From NCBI RefSeq assembly GCF_037975245.1, contig NC_092576.1, positions 3,851,001 to 3,915,000 on the forward strand: a stretch of DNA of 64,000 nucleotides. The letters run 5' to 3'. Shown here in pieces: positions 12,922 through 29,359 of this stretch (positions are counted from its first letter, which is position 1; the number at the start of each line of letters is the position of its first letter). The position numbers and the translations under genes are program-made. This DNA is from Apostichopus japonicus. Taxonomy: Eukaryota; Echinodermata; Holothuroidea; Aspidochirotida; Stichopodidae. A model generated the notes under the pieces. It did not search any database. It was not told the origin of the DNA and was given only the letters and a program-made list of their open reading frames with translations.

Positions 12922-13405
12922 AGCCGGGCTGCGAATTTTTTCCCAAACAGGTTTGCAATTACGGAGTTTTCAGCCAATCAGATTGCTCGTGACGTCAGCA
13001 TCAATAATGACCATCGCTTGGAAGTTCGAAGACATATACTGAGTTACACACTGACACTTGATTGAGTCTAGTTAAGGGGTTTCCCTTAAAACGCCCTAAC
13101 TTTACTCTTAATGCTTGGATTACATGTTGACCTCACTTATGATACATACGCTACATTCTATTTGGATCAAAGTAGATCATACAATGCTAGTGTGCTAAAT
13201 ATGTCTAAACCAATTCCAAACATATCTAAAAATATGTACGAAAAGCTACGGGTAATTTTGAACGGTATATCTTCGTTGCAACAAATGGATGCAGAACCTC
13301 GAAGTGAAGGTTTCTATGGTGATGACGTAATATTTCCGACCAATCATGAACGACTATTTACGCACACTTGCAAACCTGTTTGGGAAAAAAAATCGCAGCC
13401 GGGCT
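12922..13405. mobile_element. Non-autonomous DNA transposon with 37-38 bp TIRs
   Basis: The left arm (12922-12958) and the inverted right arm (13368-13405) share agcc[g/c]ggctgcga, a T run, then cccaaacaggtttgcaa, with few mismatches. The 484-bp element has no transposase. A 98-codon ORF at 13111-13407 runs into the right TIR and has no recognisable features. CCAAT and TGACGTCA-like motifs occur inside both ends (ccaatcag and gtgacgtcag at 12974-13000; gatgacgtaa and ccaatcat at 13321-13348). No clean target duplication was found, so the superfamily is unassigned. Confidence 0.75.
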
Positions 13406-13563
13406 AGAATTCTTCATTTAAATTTAATGTACAAAATAACGAATCCGGCAAAAGAGTCATTTAAACGATAATGAATTGTAGTGACTGCACTGTGTTGTAA
13501 GTTGTTGATGTGTAAAATAACCTCAATCTCTCCAACATTGAGGCAACAATCGACAACCTTGGT

Positions 13564-13734
13564 AATCAAAAGGGTAAGGACTGCGCCGGGAGAATTTCTT
13601 CACTCTAGACCCGATCCTGGGATACAGAAGATTAGCTGTATAAGTGGTAACGGAGTAACTCCCTGAGCTATTGCCTACCCCGACATTATCTCCCACAGAT
13701 AAACTACTTATTAACACCTACCTCGATTGCAACA
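13564..13734 (-). mobile_element. SINE-like repeat, family A copy 2
   Basis: Near-identical partner of 11296-11464, differing by a few substitutions and small indels (for example gagaatttcttcac against gagtttctgcac). The flanking DNA differs, so this is a dispersed copy and not part of a larger duplication. The tRNA-like head lies on the minus strand. Confidence 0.65.
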
Positions 13735-14194
13735 TCGTTAGTCACTCACAAACGTTGAGATTGTTATCACGTAGGTATAACTGCGTCACAAAGGTCACGT
13801 ACAAAGTCATTCATTTACTCAATGCATGGAGAATTTAAAGGGGTAGAGTGAAGTATCGAATTGATTTACTGATAGTAGCCTACTTTCTCTATTTAAAGAA
13901 GGGAAATAAAAACCTTAAAAAAAGTGATCTTTATAAAAAAACATTGTTCAGAGCATTTTAACACACCTCTCCATTAGTCTGTCAGGAACGTTGGCTTTTT
14001 GTACATTTATGCTACAAACAGTTAGTAATTAGATATATGTGACTGCAGTATACATAATACATACAGTATACATAAATAAGCCAGTCTATATAATCAATGG
14101 ATTTAATATTCAACGTCATGGAGAAGACCGAGTTGAACGGAGAATTGGTACATTCAACAATTCTTTTATTAAAGGAGTGGCTTGGGAAGGGATG
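13735..14194. other. Non-coding interval
   Basis: No gene seen. The interval ends with the 8-bp target duplication (14187-14194) of the following MITE. Confidence 0.55.
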
Positions 14195-14589
14195 CAGTGG
14201 CGGAGCTAGGGGTATTGGTCAGGGGGCGAGAATGGTCTGTAGGGGCGCTTTCGACACTATCTAAGCGGAGCGCCACCACAGGTTGGCGCGGAGCGTACAG
14301 AATTTTTTTGAGTAAAGATACTCCCTAGATCCCCGGAAATGACCCTATTCGGGCCATGCTAATTTGCAGATAAACGAAGAATAAATAGGTGTCATCGCCA
14401 TTTTGTCAGAAAATTACACCAACAAAATGTGACAAATGTCAATAGGTATTTGAGAGCGCAATAAAAAAGTCAATAATCGCGAATAAGTAAAAAGTGGTAA
14501 AAAGCTGAAAAGGGCGCCAGCAGTCCATTTGAGTCCGTCAGGGGGGGGGGGCATCCGCCCCCTCTGACTGTATGGACGCTCCGCCACTG
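14195..14589. mobile_element. hAT MITE with perfect 8-bp target site duplication
   Basis: The termini are cagtggcggagc and gctccgccactg, and both sides are flanked by aagggatg (14187-14194 and 14590-14597). An 8-bp duplication with CAG-type TIRs is the hallmark of the hAT superfamily. The 395-bp element has no transposase. Its interior carries agcgccaccacaggttggcg then cggagcgta at 14269-14297, shared in diverged form with 1335-1361 and 63909-63940. A G run lies at 14541-14551. Open frames across it on both strands are not coding. Confidence 0.9.
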
Positions 14590-14597
14590 AAGGGATG

Positions 14598-15308
14598 GGG
14601 GGGGGCACGTGCCCTCCCCCAAACCCCAGATGCGATTTGTAGCGTTAAAAAAATACGCAAACAAAAACTGTTTTGCAAAGGACGAAACGTATTATGTTCA
14701 TCAGTAAAACTTCTTTCCACTGACCATCACAATAACCAGTTGTTTTCTCACTAAGAAGGTCACAGAGGCCCCGGCGTGAATCGCTAGTGCTTAAACTTCA
14801 CTACTACCCTGCATGAAATTATATTCAATTTCAACACTCTTATTCAAACACATTATCAAAGCAAAAGGGTTAATTTCCATTTTTTGTATAACTTTTTTAT
14901 CCGCCTCAATTAATAACATAAATATCGGACAGACTAAGCCCGAATGTTTTTTAACATAAAGTTACTTCAAGTTGCAAACTATAGCACCAGATTGCATCTA
15001 AGGACCCTTAATAGATCAACTTTTTCCCCCTCTCCTTAGACCCCTCTCCCAGGACGGAATTCACAAATAAACATTATGCCTCCCACCCCCTAATTAAGTG
15101 TTGTGCCCTCCCTGTCCCCCCCCCCCAAGGTCGAAATGTCTGGCGACGCCACTAATTTCATCAAAAAGTATTAAGGGAATGCACTTAATTATTTCTATTA
15201 AAAGACATTGTTTTGTTTTAAAATGTAATGTTTCTGTACCATAGCCTATGCTATCTTTCAGTGCAGAGTATAGGCAATCAGCAAGCAGTTAACATTTAGC
15301 AGTAAACA
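14598..15308. other. Non-coding interval with C-rich relics
   Basis: No gene seen. The stretch from 15020 to 15155, with ccctctccttagacccctctc and ctggcgacgccact, looks like the decayed right end of another hAT-like element whose left partner was not located. Confidence 0.5.
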
Positions 15309-15955
15309 CATGGATCATTCTATAGTGAATTATACAGGATGTTTTGATCTCTATGTAACGTCACATAGTTACATGGATCATTCTATAGGGAATTCTACAG
15401 GATGGTTTTATCTATGTAACGTCACATAGTTACATGCATTATTCTATAGTGAATTTTACATGTAACGTCACATAGTTACATGGATCATTCAGTGAATTCT
15501 GCATGATGTGTTTTATCTATGTAACGTCACATAGTTACATGCATTATTCTATCGTGAATTTTGCATGATGTTTTATCTATGTAACGCCACATATAGTTAC
15601 ATGGATCATTCTTTAGTGAATTATACATGATGTTTTTCAGCTCTATGTGACGTCACATAGTTACATGGCATCGTTCTATAGTGAATTCTACATGATGGTT
15701 TTTTTTTCTCTATGTGACGTCACATAGTTACATGGATCATTCTATAGTGAATTCTACATTACGTTTTTGATCTCAATGTAACGTCACATAGTTACATGCA
15801 TCATTTAATAGTGTGAATTTCTACATGATGTTTTTATCTATGTAACGTCACATAGTTACATGCACCATTCTCAGTGAATTCTACATAATGTTTTTGTTCT
15901 ATATAACGTCACATAGTTACATGCATCATTCTATAGTGTGAATTCTACATGAGAT
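15309..15955. repeat. ~60-bp minisatellite with a palindromic CRE-like core
   Basis: About 11 tandem copies. Each has a cattctatagtgaatt segment, a t-rich link and the palindrome atgtaacgtcacatagttacat. Some copies carry a full TGACGTCA (about 15649 and 15717), the canonical CREB/ATF site. Unit length varies from about 50 to 65 bp. Whether the core binds any factor is unknown. Confidence 0.9.
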
Positions 15956-17340
15956 TCTAGCAGCTCTCACATTTCTTTGATGCTCCATGCTCCAGTTACG
16001 CAGCCATTTCTGCTCCAAATTATTTTCCCAGATCTCCTCCACTCCGTTGCTACTCGAGTATTTTAGCAATTCCCATGCAAGTTATCTAGCCGTTTTTTCA
16101 TACGGAGACTTTGAAACCAAACGACTGGTTTATTGACTTCACATTTTCGCCCTTTTCGTTTATTTATATTTATTTTGTCTTCACCTTCAAGTACCGCACA
16201 TCTTTATTGACATCTCATCATATACTCAGCTGTATATACTCTCTGGAGTAGCAATAACTGTGTGCAGTTGTATTTAACGATTGGTAAAGGGAATTGATTA
16301 TTTGAGATAACACAATATCTTTTCGGTATGAATTCTAGCACAATTTCATTACTCGACCAACTGTCCACGTGCATAGATTCAGTACGTAACGAACATCAAT
16401 TAAGCCAATGCAATGACTATACGATACAATCTAATTTGAGATTAAGCCTGACGAGGAAGGGTAGGGGGAAGGTTCAGAGGTGGATACAGTCCCGGAGCCG
16501 GGGCCAATTAGGGATTCCAGAAATATGAATGCGGCTAGTAAAATCATGGGATGAAGAATAAACAAACATTCATTTTCGTAATACAGTAAAGGAAAAATAA
16601 CATTGCAAAAAGGAAGTTAAATAATTTCACTCCTTCTCAAAGTCCAGGGTTTATTTTATTAACTACCTTGGACATGGGGATGCAGCCATGTACAACACAA
16701 TTGCCCTGGAATAATATAGAGGGCGAAAATGGAATGGCAAATGTGGTAACCTGAGTTATTTATTTTATATCATGTATGTAAATTGGAGGAAGGGGTGGGG
16801 TGATGTGGGGGGGGGCGGACAGTTATGACAAAGGTATTCTCAATCATGTGACGCCAAAGGCTTCTTCAGGGCAATACTGCAATTCGGTATCTGTAAATTG
16901 TACTGAGAAATCATATTTATTGTTTGGCAGCCTATCTTATATTATATGTACAGGTCGGGGCGTTTCCATTCACTACATGTAATGCAATTAACAGCAATGC
17001 AGTCTCTTAATATCTCTTCTGTATTCGTTACATTAAGTCTGAATTGTAACCATGCCACAGTTCGGAGGCGGCTCTTCTTGCCTCATAATGATAAGAGATA
17101 TATGGAACTGACAGTGAAATAGAACACGTTATAGATACAGGGAGTTGCTACATTATTACCCAGTTTACACCTTGGTAACACCGATCAAATCTTAATGACG
17201 TCACTGCTGCAGAGATTCCGTTGAAGCTAGAGTGTTTACACATGATCACGTGCCACGTAGAGTTCAATCTATCTAGGTCTGTGTTCATATAATCTTATCT
17301 GAATTCCATCAGTATTTATAACTTGTACCATAAAATCGTA
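15956..17340. other. Non-coding interval
   Basis: No convincing coding region or RNA gene. A G-rich tract (gaaggggtggggtgatgtgggggggggcgg) spans about 16789-16818. Confidence 0.55.
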
Positions 17341-18335
17341 ATTCGGAGCTTCCTGTTCATAACGGAGCTGCATGTTCTCATAGGCACAGCTCCGTGTTTA
17401 TAGCGCAGCGGAGGGTATAGCCTAGTGGTTAACGCCGGCGTCTCCCAGTCATGAGATCCCCGGTTCGATTACCCGCCGACAGCAATGTGTGTCGTCTGGC
17501 AAGGGTGTTGTTCAATAACAACTTCCTGACATGGACGTTAAATGGATGTGTTCCGAGAGATTGGCTTCGGTCAGCTTGCGAGTCTACAAGCCTCCATGGC
17601 TTCTTTCGCGAGTCCCTGCTTGCGGGAAGATCACATATACATACATACATTATGGGCCTTATCTCAGAGGCGCATGCTCCGTGTTTATTCAGGGCCGTAC
17701 CTCAGAGGCGCAGCCTCGTGTTTATTCAGGGACATACCTCGGAGGAAAAGCTCCATGTTTATTCAGGGCCTTACCTCGCAGGCGCAGCTCCGTGTTTATT
17801 CAGGGCCTTATCTCAGAGGCGCATGCTCCGTGGTTATTCAGGGCCGTACCTCAGAGGCGCAGCCTCGTGCTTATTCAGGGACATACCTCGGAGGCACAGG
17901 CACAGCCCCGTGTTAATACAGGGCCTTGCCTCGGAGGCGCAGCTTCGTGTTTATTCTGGGCCGTACCTCAGAGGCGCAGCTCCGTGTTTATTCAGGGCCT
18001 TACCTCGGAGGCGCAGCTCCGTGTTTATTCTGGGCCTTACCATGAAGGCGCAGCCCCGTGTATATTATGGGCCTTACCCCGGAGGCGCAGCTCCGTGTTT
18101 ATTATGGGCCTTATACCTCAGAGGCAAAGCTCCGTGTTTATTATAGGCCTTACCTCGGAGGCACAACCCCGTGTTAATACAGGGCCTTACCTCAGAGGCG
18201 CAGCTCCGTGTTTATTATGGGCCTTACCTCAGAGGCGCAGCTCCGTGTTTATTCAGGGCCGTACCTCAGAGGCAAAGCTCCGTGTTTATTATGGGCCTTA
18301 CCTCGGAGGGGCAGCCCCGTGTTAATACAGGGCCG
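17341..18335. repeat. ~38-bp minisatellite interrupted by a SINE
   Basis: Tandem units of the type gggcc[t/g]tacctcagaggcg, cagctccgtgtttatt, ca/at. About 16-18 imperfect copies lie at 17653-18335, and one or two diverged units lie before the SINE at 17341-17408. Two overlapping open frames of 231 and 264 codons run through the array because the unit lacks stops in those frames. They have repeat composition and no protein-like features. Confidence 0.9.
17409..17652 (+). mobile_element. tRNA-derived SINE inserted in the minisatellite
   Basis: The A box is tagcctagtggttaacg (from 17418) and the B box is ggttcgattacc (17462-17473), at normal tRNA spacing. A body of about 160 bp follows, and the 3' tail is (CATA)n, catatacatacatacatt. 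Minisatellite-like sequence lies on both sides, so the SINE inserted into the array or the array grew around it. A relic with the same A-box wording lies near 55840. Confidence 0.8.
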
Positions 18336-18369
18336 TAATGCATTCAACCAAAAGGCAATTGTTCTAACG

Positions 18370-18480
18370 AAACGGCTATAATGGTAAGAGGCTGCCGTAC
18401 TGTCATACAGCGAGAGATGGTATGCGTGGTCAGAGTGAAAGTCCTGTTCGAGCCGGACTTTCACTCTGACACCATGGTAG
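18370..18480 (+). mobile_element. tRNA-like SINE head with a 16-bp perfect hairpin
   Basis: An A-box-like taatggtaagaggctgcc (about 18380) is followed by a B-box-like tgttcgagcc (18445-18454). The B box sits in the loop of a perfect inverted repeat, gtcagagtgaaagtcc (18429-18444) and ggactttcactctgac (18455-18470). In a real tRNA the T stem is 5 bp. Here it is extended to 16 bp, so this is not a standard tRNA. It is probably a SINE relic. Confidence 0.55.
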
Positions 18481-19383
18481 ATCAAACATCTGCTACATAA
18501 TATACGCTAGTCTTGCAGAAAAAAACAAAGGACCAAAAACTAAGAATAAAGAGAAAAAGACGTAGAAAAGGCAAGATGTAGACTTGTTATACAGGGTGCA
18601 CGGTAGACGTTAAAACACTTGAATTATTCTTTTACTTCAGAGACGTCAAAACCATTACATTTACGGTCAATTAAATAAATCAGTTTAGATTCATTTGGTT
18701 TTACGCCAGCACTTTTGGCGCCAAAGTAATCATTCGTGTTGTTTATAAAATTTGATTAAATCGCTCTTGTTCGGGGAAAAGAGAAAATTTCTGCTGGAGA
18801 AAAAGGATTTAATTGAGCTTCCTCTTTCACCTTTTGCAATGTTTCTAGTTGTATATAAGTCCCTTTTCTTCTTACGTCCCTTCTGCATGTGTATATATAT
18901 ATATAAGTGACTGTTAATTTGGATGGTTTATTGTGTTACAGTTGAGTTTAACTCGTTAAGTTTTTTCTTGCGTGGATTTAATTGCATGGTGACTGACTGT
19001 AATGACAATATACGCACCTTAAAGCAGAACAATTGTTGATTTAATTAGGCCCGATGGCGACAATCTACGAAATTTACAACTGTTCGTGTTTCTTCGCTAC
19101 TTTGCGGCGATTGTCTGAAAACTATTTTGAAATGTTGTGAATATGGTTACCTGTCCATGCCAATTTCAAATATATTCCATACTTTCATCTCTTTGTTTAA
19201 AACACTGTCGACTATAGTAAATTCAAGGAACTACAATATTACGTAATTTTAGTAGTTTAGTTTTGAATATTAAAAAAGTTATTAAGATAACAATTAAGAC
19301 AACATAAAGAGTTGCTGTTTCAATAGTAAAACTCACACCCACGTCTGCCATCAACTTCAGTTATTCATTTCCTTTGATAATTA
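18481..19383. other. Non-coding interval
   Basis: AT-rich sequence with a short (TA)n at 18894-18904. No gene recognised. Confidence 0.55.
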
Positions 19384-19870
19384 TTATCTACACTATCTAT
19401 CTATTATAATCTACACTATCTATCTATTATAATCTACACTATCTATCTATTATTATCTACACTATCTATCTATTATTATCTACACTATCTATCTATCTGT
19501 TATTATCTACACTATCTATCTATCTGTTATAATCTACACTATCTATCTATTATTATCTACACTATCTATCTATTATTATCTACACTATCTATCTATTATT
19601 ATCTACACTATCTATCTATCTGTTATTATCTACACTATCTATCTATCTGTTATAATCTACACTATCTATCTATTATAATCTACACTATCTATCTATTATT
19701 ATCTACACTATCTATCTATTATTATCTACACTATCTATCTATTATTATCTACACTATCTATCTATTATTATCTACACTATCTATCTATTATTATCTACAC
19801 TATCTATCTATTATTATCTACACTATCTATCTATTATTATCTACACTATCTATCTATGATAATCTACACT
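19384..19870. repeat. ~23-bp minisatellite of tatctacactatctatctat type
   Basis: About 21 copies of a unit near 23 bp, itself built from TATC-like tetranucleotides (ctatctatctatta followed by ttatctacacta). Some units carry one extra tatc. Units with attatta and attataa variants occur in blocks, suggesting that multi-unit segments were duplicated. Confidence 0.9.
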
Positions 19871-20229
19871 TTCCGAAATATTCAATCTCACGCTGACCTC
19901 TACATAGCACGACTGCTCAATGCCGACGTAATTAGTTGCTTAAATATTGTTCCTTTGTCAATCTTTATTCCAGTACTGTCAGTACCTCAGTACCTCTTGA
20001 AATCCTAGCACAAACACGATATACCATAATTATAATAACTGTCGAAGATGAGAATTCGCTGAAATAATTTCGACCTTGAAGAGTTATCTAATCTTCAACT
20101 CTCAAGTTTTCAAGAAGCCGAGAGCAGATGTTTGTGTGATTAAAGTAATGGTTAGGTCCAATTCATATATACTACATGAACACACTACGCCTGTTAGGGG
20201 AGGTTTTTGATGTTTCTATGATAGCTTAC
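19871..20229. other. Non-coding interval
   Basis: No gene seen. It ends in tagcttac (20222-20229), the left target duplication of the next element. Confidence 0.5.
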
Positions 20230-20580
20230 CAGTGGCGTAGGAAGGTACTTTTGAGTGGGGGGGGGGGCTGAAGACTGATGGCCGGCCTGGGGGACATGTC
20301 TAAGGGGAGGGGGTGTCCCCCTCCCCTTTGGAATTTTTTTTTGCATTTCCAGGTGGCCTCAGATGCAATTTGGTGCAATATAGCACACTTCAACACCCAC
20401 TCCATTTTGTAAATAATTTTGCATTTTCACCTGGCCTTGGATGCAATTCGATGTTCCAAATGAAATTTTTTTCTCATTTGGAAATGAAAAAGGGGTTTTC
20501 TGACTTGCGAAGCGGGGGGGGGGGGCGGAATGATACTTCCGCGCCCCCATATTTTTGCCCCCCCGGTTCCTACGCCCTTG
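20230..20580. mobile_element. hAT-like MITE, second family
   Basis: The ends are cagtggcgtaggaa on the left and ttcctacgcccttg on the right, an inverted pair with two mismatches. The flanks are tagcttac and tagctaac, an 8-bp target duplication with one difference. The element is 351 bp, has no transposase and has G runs near both ends. It lacks the gcgccaccacagg core, so it is a different family from the 14195 element. Confidence 0.8.
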
Positions 20581-20588
20581 TAGCTAAC

Positions 20589-25523
<4,935 letters not shown>

Positions 25524-26280
25524 CGAAAAGAAAAGAAAAGAAAAGAAAAGATTACGAAAAGAAAAGAAAAGATTACGAAAAGAAAAGAAAAGAAAAGAAA
25601 AGAAAAGGAAAGAAAAGGAAAGGAAAGGAAAGGAAAGGAAAGGAAAGGAAAGGAAAGGAAAGGAAAGGAAAGGAAAGGAAAGGAAAGGAAAGGAAAGGAA
25701 AGGAAAGGAAAGGAAAGGAAAGGAAAGGAAAGGAAAGGAAAGGAAAGGAAAGGAAAGGAAAGGAAAGGAAAGGAAAGGAAAGGAAAGGAAAGGAAAGGAA
25801 AGGAAAGGAAAGGAAAGGAAAGGAAAGGAAAGGAAAGGAAAGGAAAGGAAAGGAAAGGAAAGGAAAGGAAAGGAAAGGAAAGGAAAGGAAAGGAAAGGAA
25901 AGGAAAGGAAAGGAAAGGAAAGGAAAGGAAAGGAAAGGAAAGGAAAGGAAAGGAAAGGAAAGGAAAGGAAAGGAAAGGAAAGGAAAGGAAAGGAAAGGAA
26001 AAGGAAAGGAAAGGAAAGGAAAGGAAAGGAAAGGAAAGGAAAGGAAAGGAAAGGAAAGGAAAGGAAAGGAAAGGAAAGGAAAGGAAAGGAAAGGAAAGGA
26101 AAGGAAAGGAAAGGAAAGGAAAGGAAAGGAAAGGAAAGGAAAGGAAAGGAAAGGAAAGGAAAGGAAAGGAAAAGGAAAGGAAAGGAAGGAAAGGAAAGGA
26201 AAGGAAAGGAAAGGAAAGGAAAGGAAAGGAAAGGAAAGGAAAGGAAAGGAAAGGAAAGGAAAAGGAAAGGAAAGGAAAGG
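25524..26280. repeat. (AAAAG)n to (AAAGG)n pentanucleotide tract, 757 bp
   Basis: The tract starts as (AAAAG)n, interrupted twice by attacg, then passes into about 660 bp of (AAAGG)n. A few phase slips occur near 26000, 26170, 26186 and 26260, where one A is gained or lost. One strand is entirely purine, which permits triplex DNA. Open frames of 255 to 377 codons through it (Lys-Glu-Arg-Gly or Phe-Leu-Ser repeats) are artefacts. Confidence 0.97.
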
Positions 26281-29200
26281 ACAGACACGTCGTGTCAGAT
26301 ATTGTGTAACCAGGGGTCAGGTTTGGTCTTTAATTTATAATCCAAGTCAATTTGGTTTAAAATTGTTGCCGATTTACAATTTGTCATATGTTAATGCTCG
26401 CTCTGTTAAATTAATGTAATTTATCGAGGTAAAATACAGGAGAACATATCAAGCCCTTTGCCTGTAAAACATGTCACTAATTGGGTATTTAATTTCACCT
26501 GTGGCAATGCCATCCTCGTGAAATGATATTAATACGAGTACAGACCGCATTCATAAAATACTTACCCTCTAACACGTAAAAGTGAGAAAGAAAATGTGTA
26601 TGAAAATTTAATCAATTTTACACTCCGAGCTAGAAAGAAAAAGAAGAAGAATAAAAAGAGAAATAGGTGCGCATGAGAGACTTACAGAGACTTAGAAATC
26701 TGTTTTGATGCTCTTTCGTGGTCGTTGACCTATCGGAATCATGTCAGTTAATTAAGTGAGGCCAAGTAGGTTCTTGGTGGTGTGTGTGACTCAGGCACTC
26801 CAAACATGGATTCCTCTTTTCCACTCAACAACGAGTTTATCTGCCGAAGATGAAACGTTTTCCAAGCCTACGTAAGGCTAAATTTGAAACTGTCAAACCT
26901 CGCACGAGAGCCGGAAATAGAGGTTATCACTTGCTTGATAATATTGTTTTTAAGGGGGAAGGGAGGTGGGGGGGCATATGTTATTTTAAATTAATTTTTC
27001 AACTGATACATCATGTTATCTTATTTGTTTATACCTATAGCTTAGAGAAAGACACGCCACATTCGATTGCCAATGTGAGCGCTTATATAACACGATCACA
27101 TTCAGTAACTTGGAACTCTATGTGACATTTTATCCTTTTATCAAAATTATTTATTTTTATTACAATACAGAATTTTCGGACGTGCGGACTAGAGAGGCAT
27201 GTTAAGATATACATCATAAATTTATAAGGGAGTCTAATCTAAACAAACTATTAGAACAAACGATTTTTTTGGATATTGGATGTTTGTAGATCTATTTAAG
27301 AATAGTGACAAATTTGAAACGATAATAACCATTAGTTCATTTTCTTCAATAAGCCTTACTGCAATTTAGAGCAGTTTGCTCAAATCCTGACATAATTTGC
27401 AGGTACGATTTCAGGAAATGATTCTTCATAATCTTTTGGAAGAAAAGCAATAAAGTCAATCACGTCATAAGGTATGTATCAGGATCCCGTTGTTATGACA
27501 TAGACATCTAAACAATTTCATACTTCATTTGCACAAAAATATATTTCTTGACAAAAATAAATGATATTTTATTTCCAGTTCATAGCTGGTAGCTTCTAAT
27601 TTGTCTCTACCCAGCTAGGATTATGCAAAATTGACTTGTTTTTCCGTCTCTACATAAGTCAAACTTTATACCGAAATGAGATTGCTTGCGTCAATAACCA
27701 CCAGTGAAATTCGATAGCGAGGTATTCCCTTGTTGGAAGTCAAATCGTTAAACTGCTGAATAAAATATAATAAAATATTTCTGAAGGAGAAGGTTTTATC
27801 TATCGATCGTCCCTTTATAACTTCCTGTTCATCTAGATTAGATGAGCTCGCTTTATACATTGGCTTTGCGGTTTTTATATAGGAATGGTGCTGGGGTATT
27901 TTAAAAGTATGGTTGCGCATGCCTTTGCGTATATCTGTGAGCGATATTGTCAGCAATACGTAACCATGGTTATTGGTATGATAACCATTTACCAGCGGTA
28001 CTCAAAAAACATAACATCACGTCTTTTATACTAAAATAATCATAGAGATAATATTAGTAAATACCAACAACCTACACACTAACATACATTTTAAAGGAGC
28101 CATCAAATTAACGAGCGGGGGAGGGGAGGGGAGGGGGGGTGTTACCCTTTTCATGGTCCTACGTTGTTCTTGAACTTCACAGTAGCCAGACATTGCATTC
28201 GGTACTGCCAGAATTTGTTTTATTAGAATCGCGGATTTTTACTGGCATTTCATTGCAAATGTGCTTATTAGTAACAAACCATGGTATTTTACATGTTGCT
28301 ACTTAGTGCTGAGTTGGTAGCAGTTCACGTTATAATGCTGTGTAAAATCCATGCCGAAGTAAATAATATGCTGAACCTATGCATGAACCTATGAATTCAT
28401 CATGCATGGTATAAACAACGTCTCCTCAACAGCCCGAAGAATTGTTTGAGATCATTTCAAATTTGAAGTCACGGATATTAGTGAATGTAGTTTGCAATGG
28501 ACACTAGGAAATGTAACCATACATCATCGATCTGTACAGTTAGTTCTTAGATTGACATAGAATGAGGTACAAACGTAGCATGGTGGACACCGTGAACAGA
28601 GTATAGATTGATTTTGCATTACAGGCCGTGATACAAGAATATGACTTAAAAGATTACAAGAAATAATAGAATAGTTCAGCTAATAAAAGTGGGATATGTT
28701 CTTTCATTTATGAATCAGAATGCGAATCCACACAGGTTCTCAAAAATCACTGAGATTAACAATAATTCTAAAGGGAAGAATATTCTGGATAATCTATCCC
28801 AATCACCAAGGAGACTAAAACGCGCTCGGACGTATATGGACATTATTCTCCATGACAAATATAAACTCTTATACAAATTGAAAATTTGAACGTGTGTAAT
28901 TAAAAGTCAGATAAAGGCCTATCTTGGGGCTGATACACTAACATGGAACGGAACTCATTTTATATAGGCCATCAAGAACCTAAAAGCTAGGCCCAAAGGA
29001 CTACATACACTGTGTACAGTATATAAACTACTATCCTAATAAGCACATGCACTCGTTGTTCTTGCGTACGCATGAATTATATCAGTTGCATATATATGCA
29101 GAGTTAAATCTGACAACGTACTAGTTACGCGATATAGTCGTCATAGTAACCATAACTGATTATATCAGTTGTCTCTGTAACATTTTTGACCAAATACAAA

Positions 29201-29359
29201 GTTTCTCATGTTTCATTCCTGCTAACAAAACTTTCACTTGTTATTTCATAAATATATATTCTTGGCTAAATTTGATCGTCATATGTATACATGCAATGAT
29301 GAATCGAACAAAATAAATCAAGTTTAATATTTCAACGATTTATTGTTACTTTCTTTCTC
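26281..29359. other. Long non-coding interval
   Basis: About 3 kb without a credible gene. G-rich runs occur at 26954-26975 and 28117-28139 (ggggaggggaggggaggggg type). Short ORFs at 26850-27125, 27666-27956 and 28689-28889 have no recognisable motifs. Confidence 0.55.

Noticed and set aside
13111-13407. 98-codon ORF inside the TIR element
   Set aside because: Runs into the right TIR, has no motif, and the element otherwise looks non-autonomous.
17451-18325. Overlapping ORFs of 231 and 264 codons
   Set aside because: They arise from a minisatellite unit without stops in those frames; translation is just the repeat.
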